64,000 bases of DNA from Nitrospirillum amazonense. Its GTDB lineage: Bacteria; Pseudomonadota; Alphaproteobacteria; Azospirillales; Azospirillaceae. The stretch covers positions 62,001 through 126,000 of the forward strand of contig NZ_VITV01000006.1 in the NCBI RefSeq assembly GCF_007828035.1, given 5' to 3'. Both the position numbers and the translations under genes were made by a program. Within the stretch, counting starts at the first letter, position 1; each line of letters begins with the position of its first letter. Shown one piece after another: positions 17,958-26,298 of the stretch. Below the pieces are notes generated by a model that worked only from the letters and a program-made list of their open reading frames with translations, searched no databases and was not told the DNA's origin.

Positions 17958-19820
17958 CTAACGTTGGTCTTTTGTCTTCTCGTCATACGCCGCGCGGGCC
18001 TGGCGGACGGCCGCCCGGTCGGACACCTCGGGTACGGCCACGTCCCACCAGGCGCCGCCGGCGGCGGTGGATGCAGCCGGGTCGGTGTCGATGACGATGA
18101 CGTGCACGCCCGTGCCCGATCGCGCCTCGGCCAGGGCGGCTTCCAGCCCGGCGATGTTCGCGACCTTGCGCGCCGTGGCGCCCAGGCTGCTGGCATGGGC
18201 GGCGAAGTCGATGGCCGGCAGGGCCGCATGGCGCGTGTCGGCCAGCAAATTGTTGAAGGGCACGCCGCCCGTGGCCCGCTGCAAGCGGTTGATGCAGCCG
18301 TAGCCGCGGTTGTCCAGCACGGTGATGGTCAGTTTCAGGCCCAGCATCACGGCCGTGGCGATCTCGGAATTCATCATGAGATAGCTGCCGTCGCCCACCA
18401 CGACGTGGACGTCGCGCTCCGGCTCCGCCATCTTCACGCCCAGGCCGCCGGCGATCTCATAGCCCATGCAGGAATAGCCGTATTCCACATGGTAGCCGCC
18501 GGGCCGCCGCACCCGCCACAGCTTGTGCAACTCCCCCGGCAAACCGCCGGCGGCACAGACGACCACCGCATCCTCGGCCGCCTGGCGCCATAGGGCGCCC
18601 AGCACCTGGGCGTCCGTGGGCAGGACGTTACCGCCCCCTGGGTTCCCCGGGGCGGCCATCGCCGCCTCCCACGCCTGATCCCAGGCCAGCGCCGGGGCCG
18701 CCAGGGCCCGCGTCCAGTCCGCCGGCACGCGCCAGCCGGCCAGCAGCGGCGCCAGGGCCGCCAGCACGGCGGCGGCATCGCCCACCACACCCACGGCGCC
18801 CTGCTTGGCCGCGTCATGGGTCGAAACGTTAACCTGCACCAGCGTACGCGCCGCCCCTCGGAACAGGGCGCGGGATCCGGTGGTGAAATCCTGCAGGCGC
18901 GTGCCGATGCCGATGACCAGGTCCGCCTCGGCCGCCGCCGCGTTGGCCACGCCGGTGCCGGTGACGCCCACGGCGCCCAGGTTGGACGGATGATCCCAGG
19001 GCAGCGCCCCCTTGCCCGCCTGCGTCTCCGCCACCGGAACACCGGTGGCCGCCGCCAAATCGGCCAGCAGGGCTTCGGCACCAGCATACAGCACGCCGCC
19101 GCCGGCGATGATCAAGGGCCGCCGCGCACCCCGGATGCGCACCACCAGGTCGGCCAGGTCATAGGGATCGGCCGGCGGGCGGCGGAACCGCCATAGGCGG
19201 GGGACAAAGAAATCCTCAGGATATTCCCAGGCTTCGGCCTGCACATCCTGGCAGAAGGCCAGGGTGACGGGGCCGCAGGCGGCGGGATCGGTCAGGACCG
19301 CCATGGCCTTGGGCAAGGCGTCCAGGATCTGCTCGGGCCGCGTCAGCCGGTCGAAATACCGCGAGACCGGCCGGAAGCAGTCGTTGGCCGAGACGGTGCC
19401 GTCGCCGAAATCCTCGATCTGCTGCAGCACCGGATCCGGCCGGCGGCTGGCATAGACGTCGCCCGGCAGGAACAGCACGGGCAGGCGGTTGACATGGGCC
19501 AGGGCGGCCGCTGTCACCATATTGGTGGCGCCCGGCCCGATGGAGGTGGTGCAGACCATGGCCCGCCGGCGGCGCGCCTGCTTGGCGAAGGCGATGGCGG
19601 CGTGGGCCATGGCCTGCTCGTTATGGGCGCGATAGGTGGGCAGGGCGTCCTGGCTGGCCTGCAGCGCCTCCCCCAGCCCCGCCACGTTGCCATGGCCGAA
19701 GATAGCCCAGCAGCCGGCGAAATAGGGCACCGCTTGCCCGTCCGCGCCCTCGACCCGTTGCGCCGCCAGATAGCGTACGGTCGCCTGGGCCGCCGTCAGG
19801 CGCAGGATCCCGGTGGTCAC
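17958..19820 (-). CDS. iolD: 3D-(3,5/4)-trihydroxycyclohexane-1,2-dione hydrolase (ThDP enzyme)
   Basis: This 620-residue thiamine-diphosphate enzyme opens the inosose ring to 5-deoxy-glucuronate. It shows the three ThDP-enzyme domains: an N-terminal domain with FAGCWAIFGHGNVAGLGEAL, a central domain with IIAGGGVLYAGAEAL, and a C-terminal cofactor domain with HVVVGDGSYLMMNSEIATA. The last contains the GDG...N pattern that binds the metal and diphosphate. The start codon is GTG at 19820. It overlaps the iolC stop by three bases (GTGA), typical of coupled genes. Confidence 0.96.
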   Translation of the reverse strand: MTTGILRLTAAQATVRYLAAQRVEGADGQAVPYFAGCWAIFGHGNVAGLGEALQASQDALPTYRAHNEQAMAHAAIAFAKQARRRRAMVCTTSIGPGATNMVTAAALAHVNRLPVLFLPGDVYASRRPDPVLQQIEDFGDGTVSANDCFRPVSRYFDRLTRPEQILDALPKAMAVLTDPAACGPVTLAFCQDVQAEAWEYPEDFFVPRLWRFRRPPADPYDLADLVVRIRGARRPLIIAGGGVLYAGAEALLADLAAATGVPVAETQAGKGALPWDHPSNLGAVGVTGTGVANAAAAEADLVIGIGTRLQDFTTGSRALFRGAARTLVQVNVSTHDAAKQGAVGVVGDAAAVLAALAPLLAGWRVPADWTRALAAPALAWDQAWEAAMAAPGNPGGGNVLPTDAQVLGALWRQAAEDAVVVCAAGGLPGELHKLWRVRRPGGYHVEYGYSCMGYEIAGGLGVKMAEPERDVHVVVGDGSYLMMNSEIATAVMLGLKLTITVLDNRGYGCINRLQRATGGVPFNNLLADTRHAALPAIDFAAHASSLGATARKVANIAGLEAALAEARSGTGVHVIVIDTDPAASTAAGGAWWDVAVPEVSDRAAVRQARAAYDEKTKDQR

Positions 19821-21817
19821 TTGCCCTGCCCCCTGGTGCCCTGTCCCCCGGTGCCCTGCCCCCCGGCGTCCTGTCTCTTGGCCACGGCCGCACGGGCCTG
19901 CCGCCAGGCGTCCACCAGGGTCTTCAGCTTGCCCGCCATCATGGCCACCACCTGTTCATCGTCCAGCCGGTTGGCAAGCCAGCCGCGCGCAACATCATAG
20001 AAGATGGTCCGCCCGACGGCGAAGCCCTTGACGATGCCCGAGGGGGCCGCCGCCTGGAAGGAGGCCAGCAGTTCCTCCTCCGGCGCCGAGAGGCCCAGCA
20101 AGACCACGCCCCGGCAATAGGGGTCGTTTTCCAGCACGGCCCCCTCGATATTGCGCCACGCTTCGGGATCGGTCACCGGCTCCAGCTTCCACCAGTCCGG
20201 CTTGATGCCCAGGGCGTACAGGCGGCGGATGCCGCGGGCCACCGTCATGGCATCGACGGGCAAGCCGGCCGGCACGATCATCTCGACCAGCAGTTCATGC
20301 CGCGTCTTACGGCAGGCATCAAACAGGCGCAGCAGCTGCCGCTCCTGCCGGTCGCGCAGGTCGGCGGCGTCGTCCGGGTGATAGAAGACCAGGCACTTGA
20401 CCACATGGTGCAGCGGCCATTCCGCCAGCTCCGTCGCCACGTCGGCGGAGCTTTCGAACACCAGCGGGCGGGACTTGGGTTCCTCGATGGGGCGCCCGAT
20501 CCAATAGGGGTCGTCGGCGGAACTGGCGAGGGCCGCGAAGCCATAGCGGCCATCCAGCAGCAGGCCGAAACGGTCGTCGCCGCCGGCCACCGTCTCCACC
20601 GCCCGCAGGGCCAGGGCCTTGAACAGCGGGATGCGGGCCGGGTCGGCGCCCAGCTCCGCCACCAGATCCTCGAACTGGCTGCGGTGGTCCACGGCCAGAA
20701 CTGTCAGCTCGTCATAGCGCCGCCGCCGGGTGGTGGCCCAGTGGATGTGTTCCAGTTCGGCGCTGTCGCGCAGGCGGTGGGGCAGGCTGGGCTGGGCCAG
20801 GAACCATTCCAGTTCCGGCCAGGTGGGCATGGCGGGGGCGCAGCCGTGGCGCGACACGACGATGGCGCCGCAGGCGTTGCCCCAGGCGCAGCAGCGCTCC
20901 AGCGGCTCATCGTGCAGCCAGCCGCGCAGGAAGCCCGCCATGAAGGCGTCGCCGGCGCCCAGAACGTTGAACACCTCGACCGGGAAGCCGGGTACCACGA
21001 CGCCCTCCGCCAGGGTGGCCGGAATGGCACCGGGGAAGGCGGTGCAGCCACCCGCCCCCTGTTTGCAGACGATGACGGCGCCGGTCTGGGCGCGGATGGC
21101 GCCCAGCGCCGCCAGCGTGTCGGTCACACCGCCCAGGATGTGGATTTCCTCCTCCGTGCCGACGATCAGGTCGCACAGCGGCAGAACCTCGCGCAGGCGG
21201 GTGGTGACGCCCTCATGTGCAACAAAACGATCCTCGCCCCGGTCGCGGCCGGCCAGGCCCCACAGCACCGGTCGGTAGTCGATGTCGAACACCACCCGGC
21301 CGCCGTTTTCCTTCACCAGCCGTGCCGCCGCCACGCTGGCGGCGAAGGCCTGGGGCTGGGACAGGTGGGTGCCGTTGATCAGCACCGCGCCGGTATGGCG
21401 CAGCCAGTCACGGTCCAGATCCCCCACGTCCAGCGCCATGTCGGCGCAGTTCTCGCGATAGAAGATCAGGGGGAAGTTTTCGCGGTCGCGGATGCCCAGG
21501 ACCACCAGGGCGGTCAGCCGGTCGGGGTCGGAGACGACACCGGTGACGTCCACCCCCTCCCGCTCCAGCTCTTCCCGGATGAAGCGTCCCATATGGTCCG
21601 CCCCCACCCGGGTGATAAGGCCAGTGCGCAGGCCCAGGCGGGCGCCGCCGGCCGCGGTGTTGGTGGGACTGCCGCCCAGGTACTTGGCGAAGGACGCCAT
21701 GTCCTCCAGCCGGCCGCCGACCTGCTGGCCGTAGAGGTCAACGCTGGATCGGCCGATGGCGATCAGATCCAGCGACTTGGGACGGGTTTGGACGGGGGAT
21801 TGCGCAGAAGACGCCAT
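19817..21817 (-). CDS. iolC: 5-dehydro-2-deoxygluconokinase fused to DUF2090 aldolase-like domain
   Basis: This 666-residue fusion has a PfkB-type kinase in its first half (about 15-335). It shows LDLIAIGRSSVDLYGQQVGG, GGSPTNTAAGGARLG and the catalytic NVLGAGDAFMAGFLRGW. The second half (about 345-645) matches DUF2090, found in IolC fusions and thought to supply the 2-deoxy-5-keto-gluconate-6-phosphate aldolase step (IolJ role). No separate iolJ is seen, which fits. The ATG at 21817 was chosen because the earlier in-frame GTG at 21877 lies inside the operator. The extreme C-terminus is a Gly-Gln-rich tail encoded by three 15-bp repeats. It is the first gene of the iolC-D-E-B operon. Confidence 0.93.
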   Translation of the reverse strand: MASSAQSPVQTRPKSLDLIAIGRSSVDLYGQQVGGRLEDMASFAKYLGGSPTNTAAGGARLGLRTGLITRVGADHMGRFIREELEREGVDVTGVVSDPDRLTALVVLGIRDRENFPLIFYRENCADMALDVGDLDRDWLRHTGAVLINGTHLSQPQAFAASVAAARLVKENGGRVVFDIDYRPVLWGLAGRDRGEDRFVAHEGVTTRLREVLPLCDLIVGTEEEIHILGGVTDTLAALGAIRAQTGAVIVCKQGAGGCTAFPGAIPATLAEGVVVPGFPVEVFNVLGAGDAFMAGFLRGWLHDEPLERCCAWGNACGAIVVSRHGCAPAMPTWPELEWFLAQPSLPHRLRDSAELEHIHWATTRRRRYDELTVLAVDHRSQFEDLVAELGADPARIPLFKALALRAVETVAGGDDRFGLLLDGRYGFAALASSADDPYWIGRPIEEPKSRPLVFESSADVATELAEWPLHHVVKCLVFYHPDDAADLRDRQERQLLRLFDACRKTRHELLVEMIVPAGLPVDAMTVARGIRRLYALGIKPDWWKLEPVTDPEAWRNIEGAVLENDPYCRGVVLLGLSAPEEELLASFQAAAPSGIVKGFAVGRTIFYDVARGWLANRLDDEQVVAMMAGKLKTLVDAWRQARAAVAKRQDAGGQGTGGQGTRGQGK
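19823..19867. repeat. Three tandem 15-bp repeats at the 3' end of iolC
   Basis: Three near-identical 15-bp units (19823-19837, 19838-19852, 19853-19867) and a degenerate fourth encode a GGQGT-like peptide repeat at the IolC C-terminus. In-frame units of this kind can change copy number by slippage without breaking the gene. Confidence 0.75.
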
Positions 21818-21860
21818 GCCGGTTCCAGCCTTGGGGGCGCCGGATCGGCGCCCGATAGAA

Positions 21861-21876
21861 TGGAACGTATATTCCA
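21861..21876. promoter_or_regulatory. iolR box: TGGAA-N6-TTCCA palindrome (IolR-type operator) before iolC
   Basis: TGGAA (21861-21865) and TTCCA (21872-21876) flank CGTATA, 44 bp before the iolC ATG. On the minus strand TTTACA (21895-21890) and TATACG (21871-21866) could be -35 and -10 with an 18-bp spacer, so a bound repressor would cover the -10. The iolR-like gene lies directly upstream. Confidence 0.8.
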
Positions 21877-21914
21877 CGTTTCATGTTTTTGTAAATAACG
21901 TATCGCCAAATGGG

Positions 21915-22802
21915 TCAGGCTTTCCGGCGGCGGGGCCGCGATACGCCCCTGGCGCTCGCCCGTTCGCGCTCGAACGCCAGGCTGATCACCAGGGTTTGCG
22001 CCAGGCACAGCGAAGCCGCCAGCGACCGGAAGCCGCGCACCTCGGACTCGCGCACCTGCAGGACATGGACCGCCATCTTGGCCATGGGGCTCACCAGGCT
22101 GTCGGTGATGGTCAGGACCTTGGCACCGGCGCCGGCCGCCGCCTCGACGGCGTGCACCGTTTCCTCGGCATAGGGGTGGTAGCTGACAGCGATCAGCAGG
22201 TCGGTTTCCCCGACCGCGCCCATCTGCTGGCTGGTCAGGCCGCCCACGCCATCGACGAAGATGGTGCGCTTGCCCACCTGTTGGAATGAATATGCCAAAT
22301 AGGACGCCACCGGGAACGCGCGCCGAAAACCCATGATATACAGGGTTTGCGCCTGGTCGATCAGCTTCACGGCACGCGCGAGGTCGGCCTTGGTCATGGT
22401 CTGGCCCAGGTTTTCCAGCGCCAGCGTGTCGCGTTCCACGAATTCAGCCAGCAGGTCGCCGTCGTCACCGGCCCCCGCCTGGTGGTCCAGGGCGGCATTG
22501 AACTGGCGCACGCGCTCGCCATAGCCCAGGGCGGTGTGGTTGGCCAACAGGCCGTCGCGCAGCAGGCGCTGCATGGGCATGGCGCCGGAATAGCCCAGCG
22601 CCTTGGCGAAGCGGACGATGGCCGAAGGCTGGACGCCCGAGCGTTCCGCCACCACGGCCAGGGTTTCCAGCGCGAGGTCGTCCGGATGATCCAGGACAAA
22701 GCGTGCGATCTGCTGCAGCCGCTTGCTGAAGGTGTCATAGCGTTCCAATATGGCGGCCCGCAGCTCCTCGGCCGTGCGCGGCACGGTGGCACTCCCCGTC
22801 AT
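21915..22802 (-). CDS. iolR: RpiR-family transcriptional regulator of inositol catabolism
   Basis: This 295-residue protein has an N-terminal RpiR helix-turn-helix (about 1-80; LQQIARFVLDHPDDLAL, LAVVAERSGVQPSAIVRFAKALGYSG). A SIS sugar-phosphate-binding domain follows (about 130-260; LYIMGFRRAFPVASYLAYSF, DLLIAVSYHPYAEETVHAVEAA). In Sinorhizobium the inositol operon is repressed by an RpiR-type IolR that responds to an inositol intermediate. Its place here, between iolC and the divergent inositol dehydrogenase, makes the same job very likely. The C-terminus is rich in Arg and Lys. The symbol is given by context. Confidence 0.88.
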   Translation of the reverse strand: MTGSATVPRTAEELRAAILERYDTFSKRLQQIARFVLDHPDDLALETLAVVAERSGVQPSAIVRFAKALGYSGAMPMQRLLRDGLLANHTALGYGERVRQFNAALDHQAGAGDDGDLLAEFVERDTLALENLGQTMTKADLARAVKLIDQAQTLYIMGFRRAFPVASYLAYSFQQVGKRTIFVDGVGGLTSQQMGAVGETDLLIAVSYHPYAEETVHAVEAAAGAGAKVLTITDSLVSPMAKMAVHVLQVRESEVRGFRSLAASLCLAQTLVISLAFERERASARGVSRPRRRKA

Positions 22803-22870
22803 CGCCCCTCCAAAATCCTATGTGGCCCCAAGAATAGACTCTCACCGGGTGAAGGCAACGCCACCCGGCG

Positions 22871-22918
22871 TTATGGATATTCCATCATACCCCATGGTAT
22901 GATATTTTCATTCCATAA
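22871..22918. promoter_or_regulatory. Nested palindromes between iolR and iolG
   Basis: The inner repeat is ATCATACC (22884-22891) with GGTATGAT (22896-22903), 8-bp arms around CCAT. An outer pair TTATGGA (22871-22877) and TCCATAA (22912-22918) surrounds it. A half-conserved version of the IolR box (TGATA-N6-TTCCA) occurs at 22900-22915. The element lies between the two divergent starts and is probably the autoregulatory site for both genes. Confidence 0.55.
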
Positions 22919-22988
22919 TGTGATGATGACCGCCCCGCTGGCGCCGAAACCGGCCAGCCGGGCGGCCAGGCCTTGACAGGGAGCCTGC

Positions 22989-23984
22989 ATGTTCGACATC
23001 GCCATTCTGGGGGCCGGCCGCATCGGCCGCATCCACGCCCGCAACGTCGCGGCCCACCCGGCCCTGCGCCTGAAGTACGTCACCGATCCCAACGCCGCGG
23101 CCAGTGACGCCGTGGCGGCCGAAACCGGCGCCGCGGTCAGCGACCTGGACACGGTGCTGGCGGACGAGGGCGTGCGCGGCGTGATCATCGCCAGCTCCAC
23201 CGATCTGCACCTGGACCAGGCCGCCCGTGCCATCACCGCGGGCAAGGCCGTGCTGTGCGAGAAGCCGCTGGACATGGATCTGGCCCGCGCCCAAGCCGCC
23301 GCCCCGGTCCTGGGCGGCGACGTTCCCCTGATGCTGGGTTTCAACCGCCGCTTCGACCCGAACTTCGCCACCCTGAAGGCCCGACTCGAGGCCGGCGCCG
23401 TGGGGGCGCTGGAAACCCTGCAGATCACCAGCCATGACCCGGCCCCGCCGCCCGTCAGCTACATCAAGGTATCCGGCGGGCTGTTCAAGGACATGGCCAT
23501 CCACGACTTCGACATGGCCCGCTGGCTGCTGGGCGAACCGGTGGTGGAGGTGTACGCCGCCGCCAGCTGCCTGGTGGATCCGGCCATCGGCGAGGCCGGG
23601 GACGTCGACACCGCCAAGACCATCCTGCGCACCGCCACGGGCAAGCTGTGCGTCATCAGCAACAGCCGCCGGTCCGGCTATGGCTATGATCAGCGCATCG
23701 AGGCCTTCGGGTCCAAGGGCCTGCTGCGCGCCGACAATATCCTGGAAAGCAGCGTCTCTACCTGGGGCGGTGCCGGCGGCAACCCGGGCGCCGCCAGCGA
23801 CGCCTTCCAGAACTTCTTCCTGGACCGCTATGCCGAGGCCTATCGGCAAGAGGTGGCCCATTTCGCCGAGATCCTGGCCGGCACGGCCAAGCCCAGCGTG
23901 GGGTATGCCGACGGCGTGGCGGCCCTGGCCCTGGCGGAGGCCGCCGCCCGATCCGTCGCCACCGGCCAGGCCGTGCGCCTATGA
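22989..23984 (+). CDS. iolG: Inositol 2-dehydrogenase
   Basis: This 331-residue Gfo/Idh/MocA oxidoreductase should oxidise myo-inositol to 2-keto-myo-inositol with NAD. It has the Rossmann motif ILGAGRIGRIHARN, the catalytic-lysine motif CEKPLDMD, MLGFNRRFDPNF, and GGLFKDMAIHDFDMARWL with the conserved Asp/His pair. It is divergent from iolR and first in a four-gene operon with very short overlaps. Family members can also act on chiro- or scyllo-inositol, so exact stereospecificity is open. Confidence 0.93.
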   Translation: MFDIAILGAGRIGRIHARNVAAHPALRLKYVTDPNAAASDAVAAETGAAVSDLDTVLADEGVRGVIIASSTDLHLDQAARAITAGKAVLCEKPLDMDLARAQAAAPVLGGDVPLMLGFNRRFDPNFATLKARLEAGAVGALETLQITSHDPAPPPVSYIKVSGGLFKDMAIHDFDMARWLLGEPVVEVYAAASCLVDPAIGEAGDVDTAKTILRTATGKLCVISNSRRSGYGYDQRIEAFGSKGLLRADNILESSVSTWGGAGGNPGAASDAFQNFFLDRYAEAYRQEVAHFAEILAGTAKPSVGYADGVAALALAEAAARSVATGQAVRL

Positions 23985-25363
23985 CGACGGCCCTGGAGCC
24001 TGCTTCCCAACCGGCCCTGAGGCCCGTCCGCGGCATCGGGCTGGGCGGCGGCTTGGCCGCCAACATCCTGAACATGGTGGGCATCGGCCCCTTCATCACC
24101 ATTCCCCTGGCCATTTCCGCCATGGGCGGGCCGCAGGCCATGCTGGGTTGGCTGGTGGGCGCCGTGCTGTGCGCCTATGACGGCCTGGTGTGGGCGGAAC
24201 TGGGGTCCGCCTTCCCCCGCTCCGGCGGGCCCTACCATTACCTGCTGCACGCCTTCGGCCCCGCCCGCCTGGGCCGGCTGTTCAGCTTTCTCTATCTGTG
24301 GCAGTCGCTGCTGATCGGTCCGCTGTCCATTGCCTCGGGCACCGTGGGTCTGGCGCAGTACGCCAGCTTCCTGGCCCCGGACATGAAGCCCTGGCACATG
24401 ATGGCCATCGCGGCGGCCGTCTGCCTGGTGAACACCGCCCTGCTGTACCGCGACATCCGTTCCATTCAGCGCCTGTCCATCGCCATCACGGTGGTGGTGG
24501 TGGCCGCCTGCCTATGGATCGTGTTCAGCGGCGCCCTGCATTTCGACGCCAGGCTGGCCTTCGACTTCCCCGAAGGCGCGTTCAAGCCCACGGGCGCCTT
24601 CTGGATGGGCATGGGCTCGGCCACGCTGATCGCGGTCTATGATTACGGCGGGTACAACAACGTCTGCATGATCGGCGAGGAGATCAAGAACCCCGGCCGC
24701 ACCATCCCCCGCGCCGTGCTGCTGTCCATCGCCATCGTCGCCTTGCTGTACCTGGGCCTGAACCTGTCCATCCTGGGCACCCTGCCCTGGCAGACGGCGC
24801 AGAAGTCCGGCGCCGTGGTGGCGGATTTCATGCAGGTGATCTATGGCCGCTGGGGTGGGGTGGTCGTCTCCGTCCTCATCCTGATCGCCAGCTGGGGGTC
24901 GGCACTGGTGGTGCTGCTGGGCTTTTCCCGCGTGCCCTACGCGGCGGCGGTGGACGGGCGCTTCTTCAAGCCCTTCGCCCGGCTGCACCCCAAGGGGCGC
25001 TTCCCCACCGTGTCGCTGCTGTTCATGGGTGTGGCGTCCGCCATCGCCTGCTTCTTCTCGCTGGCCGACCTGATCGCCGTGCTGATCGTCATCCAGACCC
25101 TGTTCCAGTTCACCGCCCAGTGCGTGGCGGTGGTCATGCTGCGCCGGCAAGGAGCAGCGGCCCCGGGGCAGTTCCGCATGCCGCTGTACCCCCTGCCCGT
25201 CATCATCACCATCGCCGGCTGGCTGTATATCGTCGTCACCAGCCAGCCCCGGCACATCGCCATCGGTATCGGCATGCTGGCGCTGGGTGTCGCGATCTAT
25301 CTGGCGCAATCGCGGCGCGAGGGGGCCTGGCCCTTCCGGGTGCCGGCCTGGCGAGCGCCATGA
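23981..25363 (+). CDS. APC-superfamily permease
   Basis: This 460-residue inner-membrane protein has about 12 hydrophobic segments. It begins with the APC pattern GGGLAANILNMVGIGPFITIPLA and contains WAELGSAFPRSGGPYHYLLHAFGP, typical of amino-acid/polyamine-type permeases. Its ATG overlaps the iolG stop (ATGA) and its stop overlaps the kinase start, so it belongs to the inositol operon. APC permeases usually carry amino acids or amines. Transport of an inositol compound here would be new and is only inferred from position. No IolT or IatA-type inositol transporter is in the window. Confidence 0.88.
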   Translation: MTTALEPASQPALRPVRGIGLGGGLAANILNMVGIGPFITIPLAISAMGGPQAMLGWLVGAVLCAYDGLVWAELGSAFPRSGGPYHYLLHAFGPARLGRLFSFLYLWQSLLIGPLSIASGTVGLAQYASFLAPDMKPWHMMAIAAAVCLVNTALLYRDIRSIQRLSIAITVVVVAACLWIVFSGALHFDARLAFDFPEGAFKPTGAFWMGMGSATLIAVYDYGGYNNVCMIGEEIKNPGRTIPRAVLLSIAIVALLYLGLNLSILGTLPWQTAQKSGAVVADFMQVIYGRWGGVVVSVLILIASWGSALVVLLGFSRVPYAAAVDGRFFKPFARLHPKGRFPTVSLLFMGVASAIACFFSLADLIAVLIVIQTLFQFTAQCVAVVMLRRQGAAAPGQFRMPLYPLPVIITIAGWLYIVVTSQPRHIAIGIGMLALGVAIYLAQSRREGAWPFRVPAWRAP

Positions 25364-26298
25364 CCGCGACCAAGACCCATGACGTGGCCGTGGTCGGTGA
25401 GCTGTACATCGACCATGTGCTCAGCGGCTTCACCACCTGGCCGCAGCCGGGGGAGGAGGTGGTGACCGACGCCTACACCCGCGAGGTGGGCGGCGGGGCC
25501 GCCAACACCGCCTGCGGCCTGGCCCGCCTGGGCCGCGCGGTCCAGCTGGTGGGCATCGTGGGCGAGGCCGACGCCGCCTGGTTCCGTCAGCGCCTGGCCC
25601 CTTATGCCCTGGACACCGGCGGCCTGCGCATCGGCGACGGCGCCACCGGGATCAGCATCAGCGTCTCCACCCGCGAGGACCGGTCCTTCTTCACTCATAT
25701 CGGCGTCAACCGCGCCCTGCCGGCCCTGCTGTCCGACCCGGCGACGATGGCCGACCTGACCCGCGCCCGCCACGTGCATTTCGCCCTGCCGCTGGATCGC
25801 GCGGTAGCCGACGCCCTGCTGCCCGTCCTGCGGGACGCCGGCTGCACCACCTCGCTGGACGTGGGGTTCCAACCCGGATGGCTGCCCGATCCGGCAAACC
25901 ACGCCACCTGCCGCGCCGTCGACCACCTGCTGCCCAATGAGAAGGAAGCGGCGCTGTTCTGCGGCAGCGACGGGACGGAGGACTATCTGTCCCTGGCCCG
26001 CCGCCTGGCCCTGCCCAATCCCATCCTGAAGCTGGGGCGGCGCGGCGCCCTGGGCCTGGACGGCGCCGCGACCCTCAGCGCGGCCCCGCCCCCCGTGGAC
26101 GCCATCGATACCACCGGCGCCGGCGACGCCTTTGACGCGGGCTACATCGACGCGCTGCTGGACGGCGCGCCGGTGCTGGAACGCCTGCGCCGCGCCTGCA
26201 TATGCGGCGCCCTGTCCACCCGGGTGGCGGGCGCCTTGGGGGGCATCCCCGACCGAACGGAACTATGGAGCACTTATGAGCAATCCTACCGATCGTAA
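25360..26298 (+). CDS. PfkB-family carbohydrate kinase
   Basis: This 312-residue ribokinase-type kinase has VVGELYIDHVLSGF at the N-terminus, the substrate-side motif EVGGGAANTACGLARLG, and the catalytic DTTGAGDAFDAGYIDALL near the C-terminus. It should phosphorylate a sugar or polyol in the cytoplasm. The start at 25360 overlaps the permease stop (ATGA), and its end overlaps the GH4 gene by 23 bp, so it is operonic. It is distinct from the kinase half of IolC. The adjacent GH4 glycosidase suggests it phosphorylates the sugar released from an inositol glycoside, which is inferred. Confidence 0.88.
   Translation: MTATKTHDVAVVGELYIDHVLSGFTTWPQPGEEVVTDAYTREVGGGAANTACGLARLGRAVQLVGIVGEADAAWFRQRLAPYALDTGGLRIGDGATGISISVSTREDRSFFTHIGVNRALPALLSDPATMADLTRARHVHFALPLDRAVADALLPVLRDAGCTTSLDVGFQPGWLPDPANHATCRAVDHLLPNEKEAALFCGSDGTEDYLSLARRLALPNPILKLGRRGALGLDGAATLSAAPPPVDAIDTTGAGDAFDAGYIDALLDGAPVLERLRRACICGALSTRVAGALGGIPDRTELWSTYEQSYRS

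Noticed and set aside
21818-21877. iolC starting at the in-frame GTG at 21877
   Set aside because: The extra 20 residues have no family similarity and this GTG lies inside the IolR-type operator and candidate -10 box.
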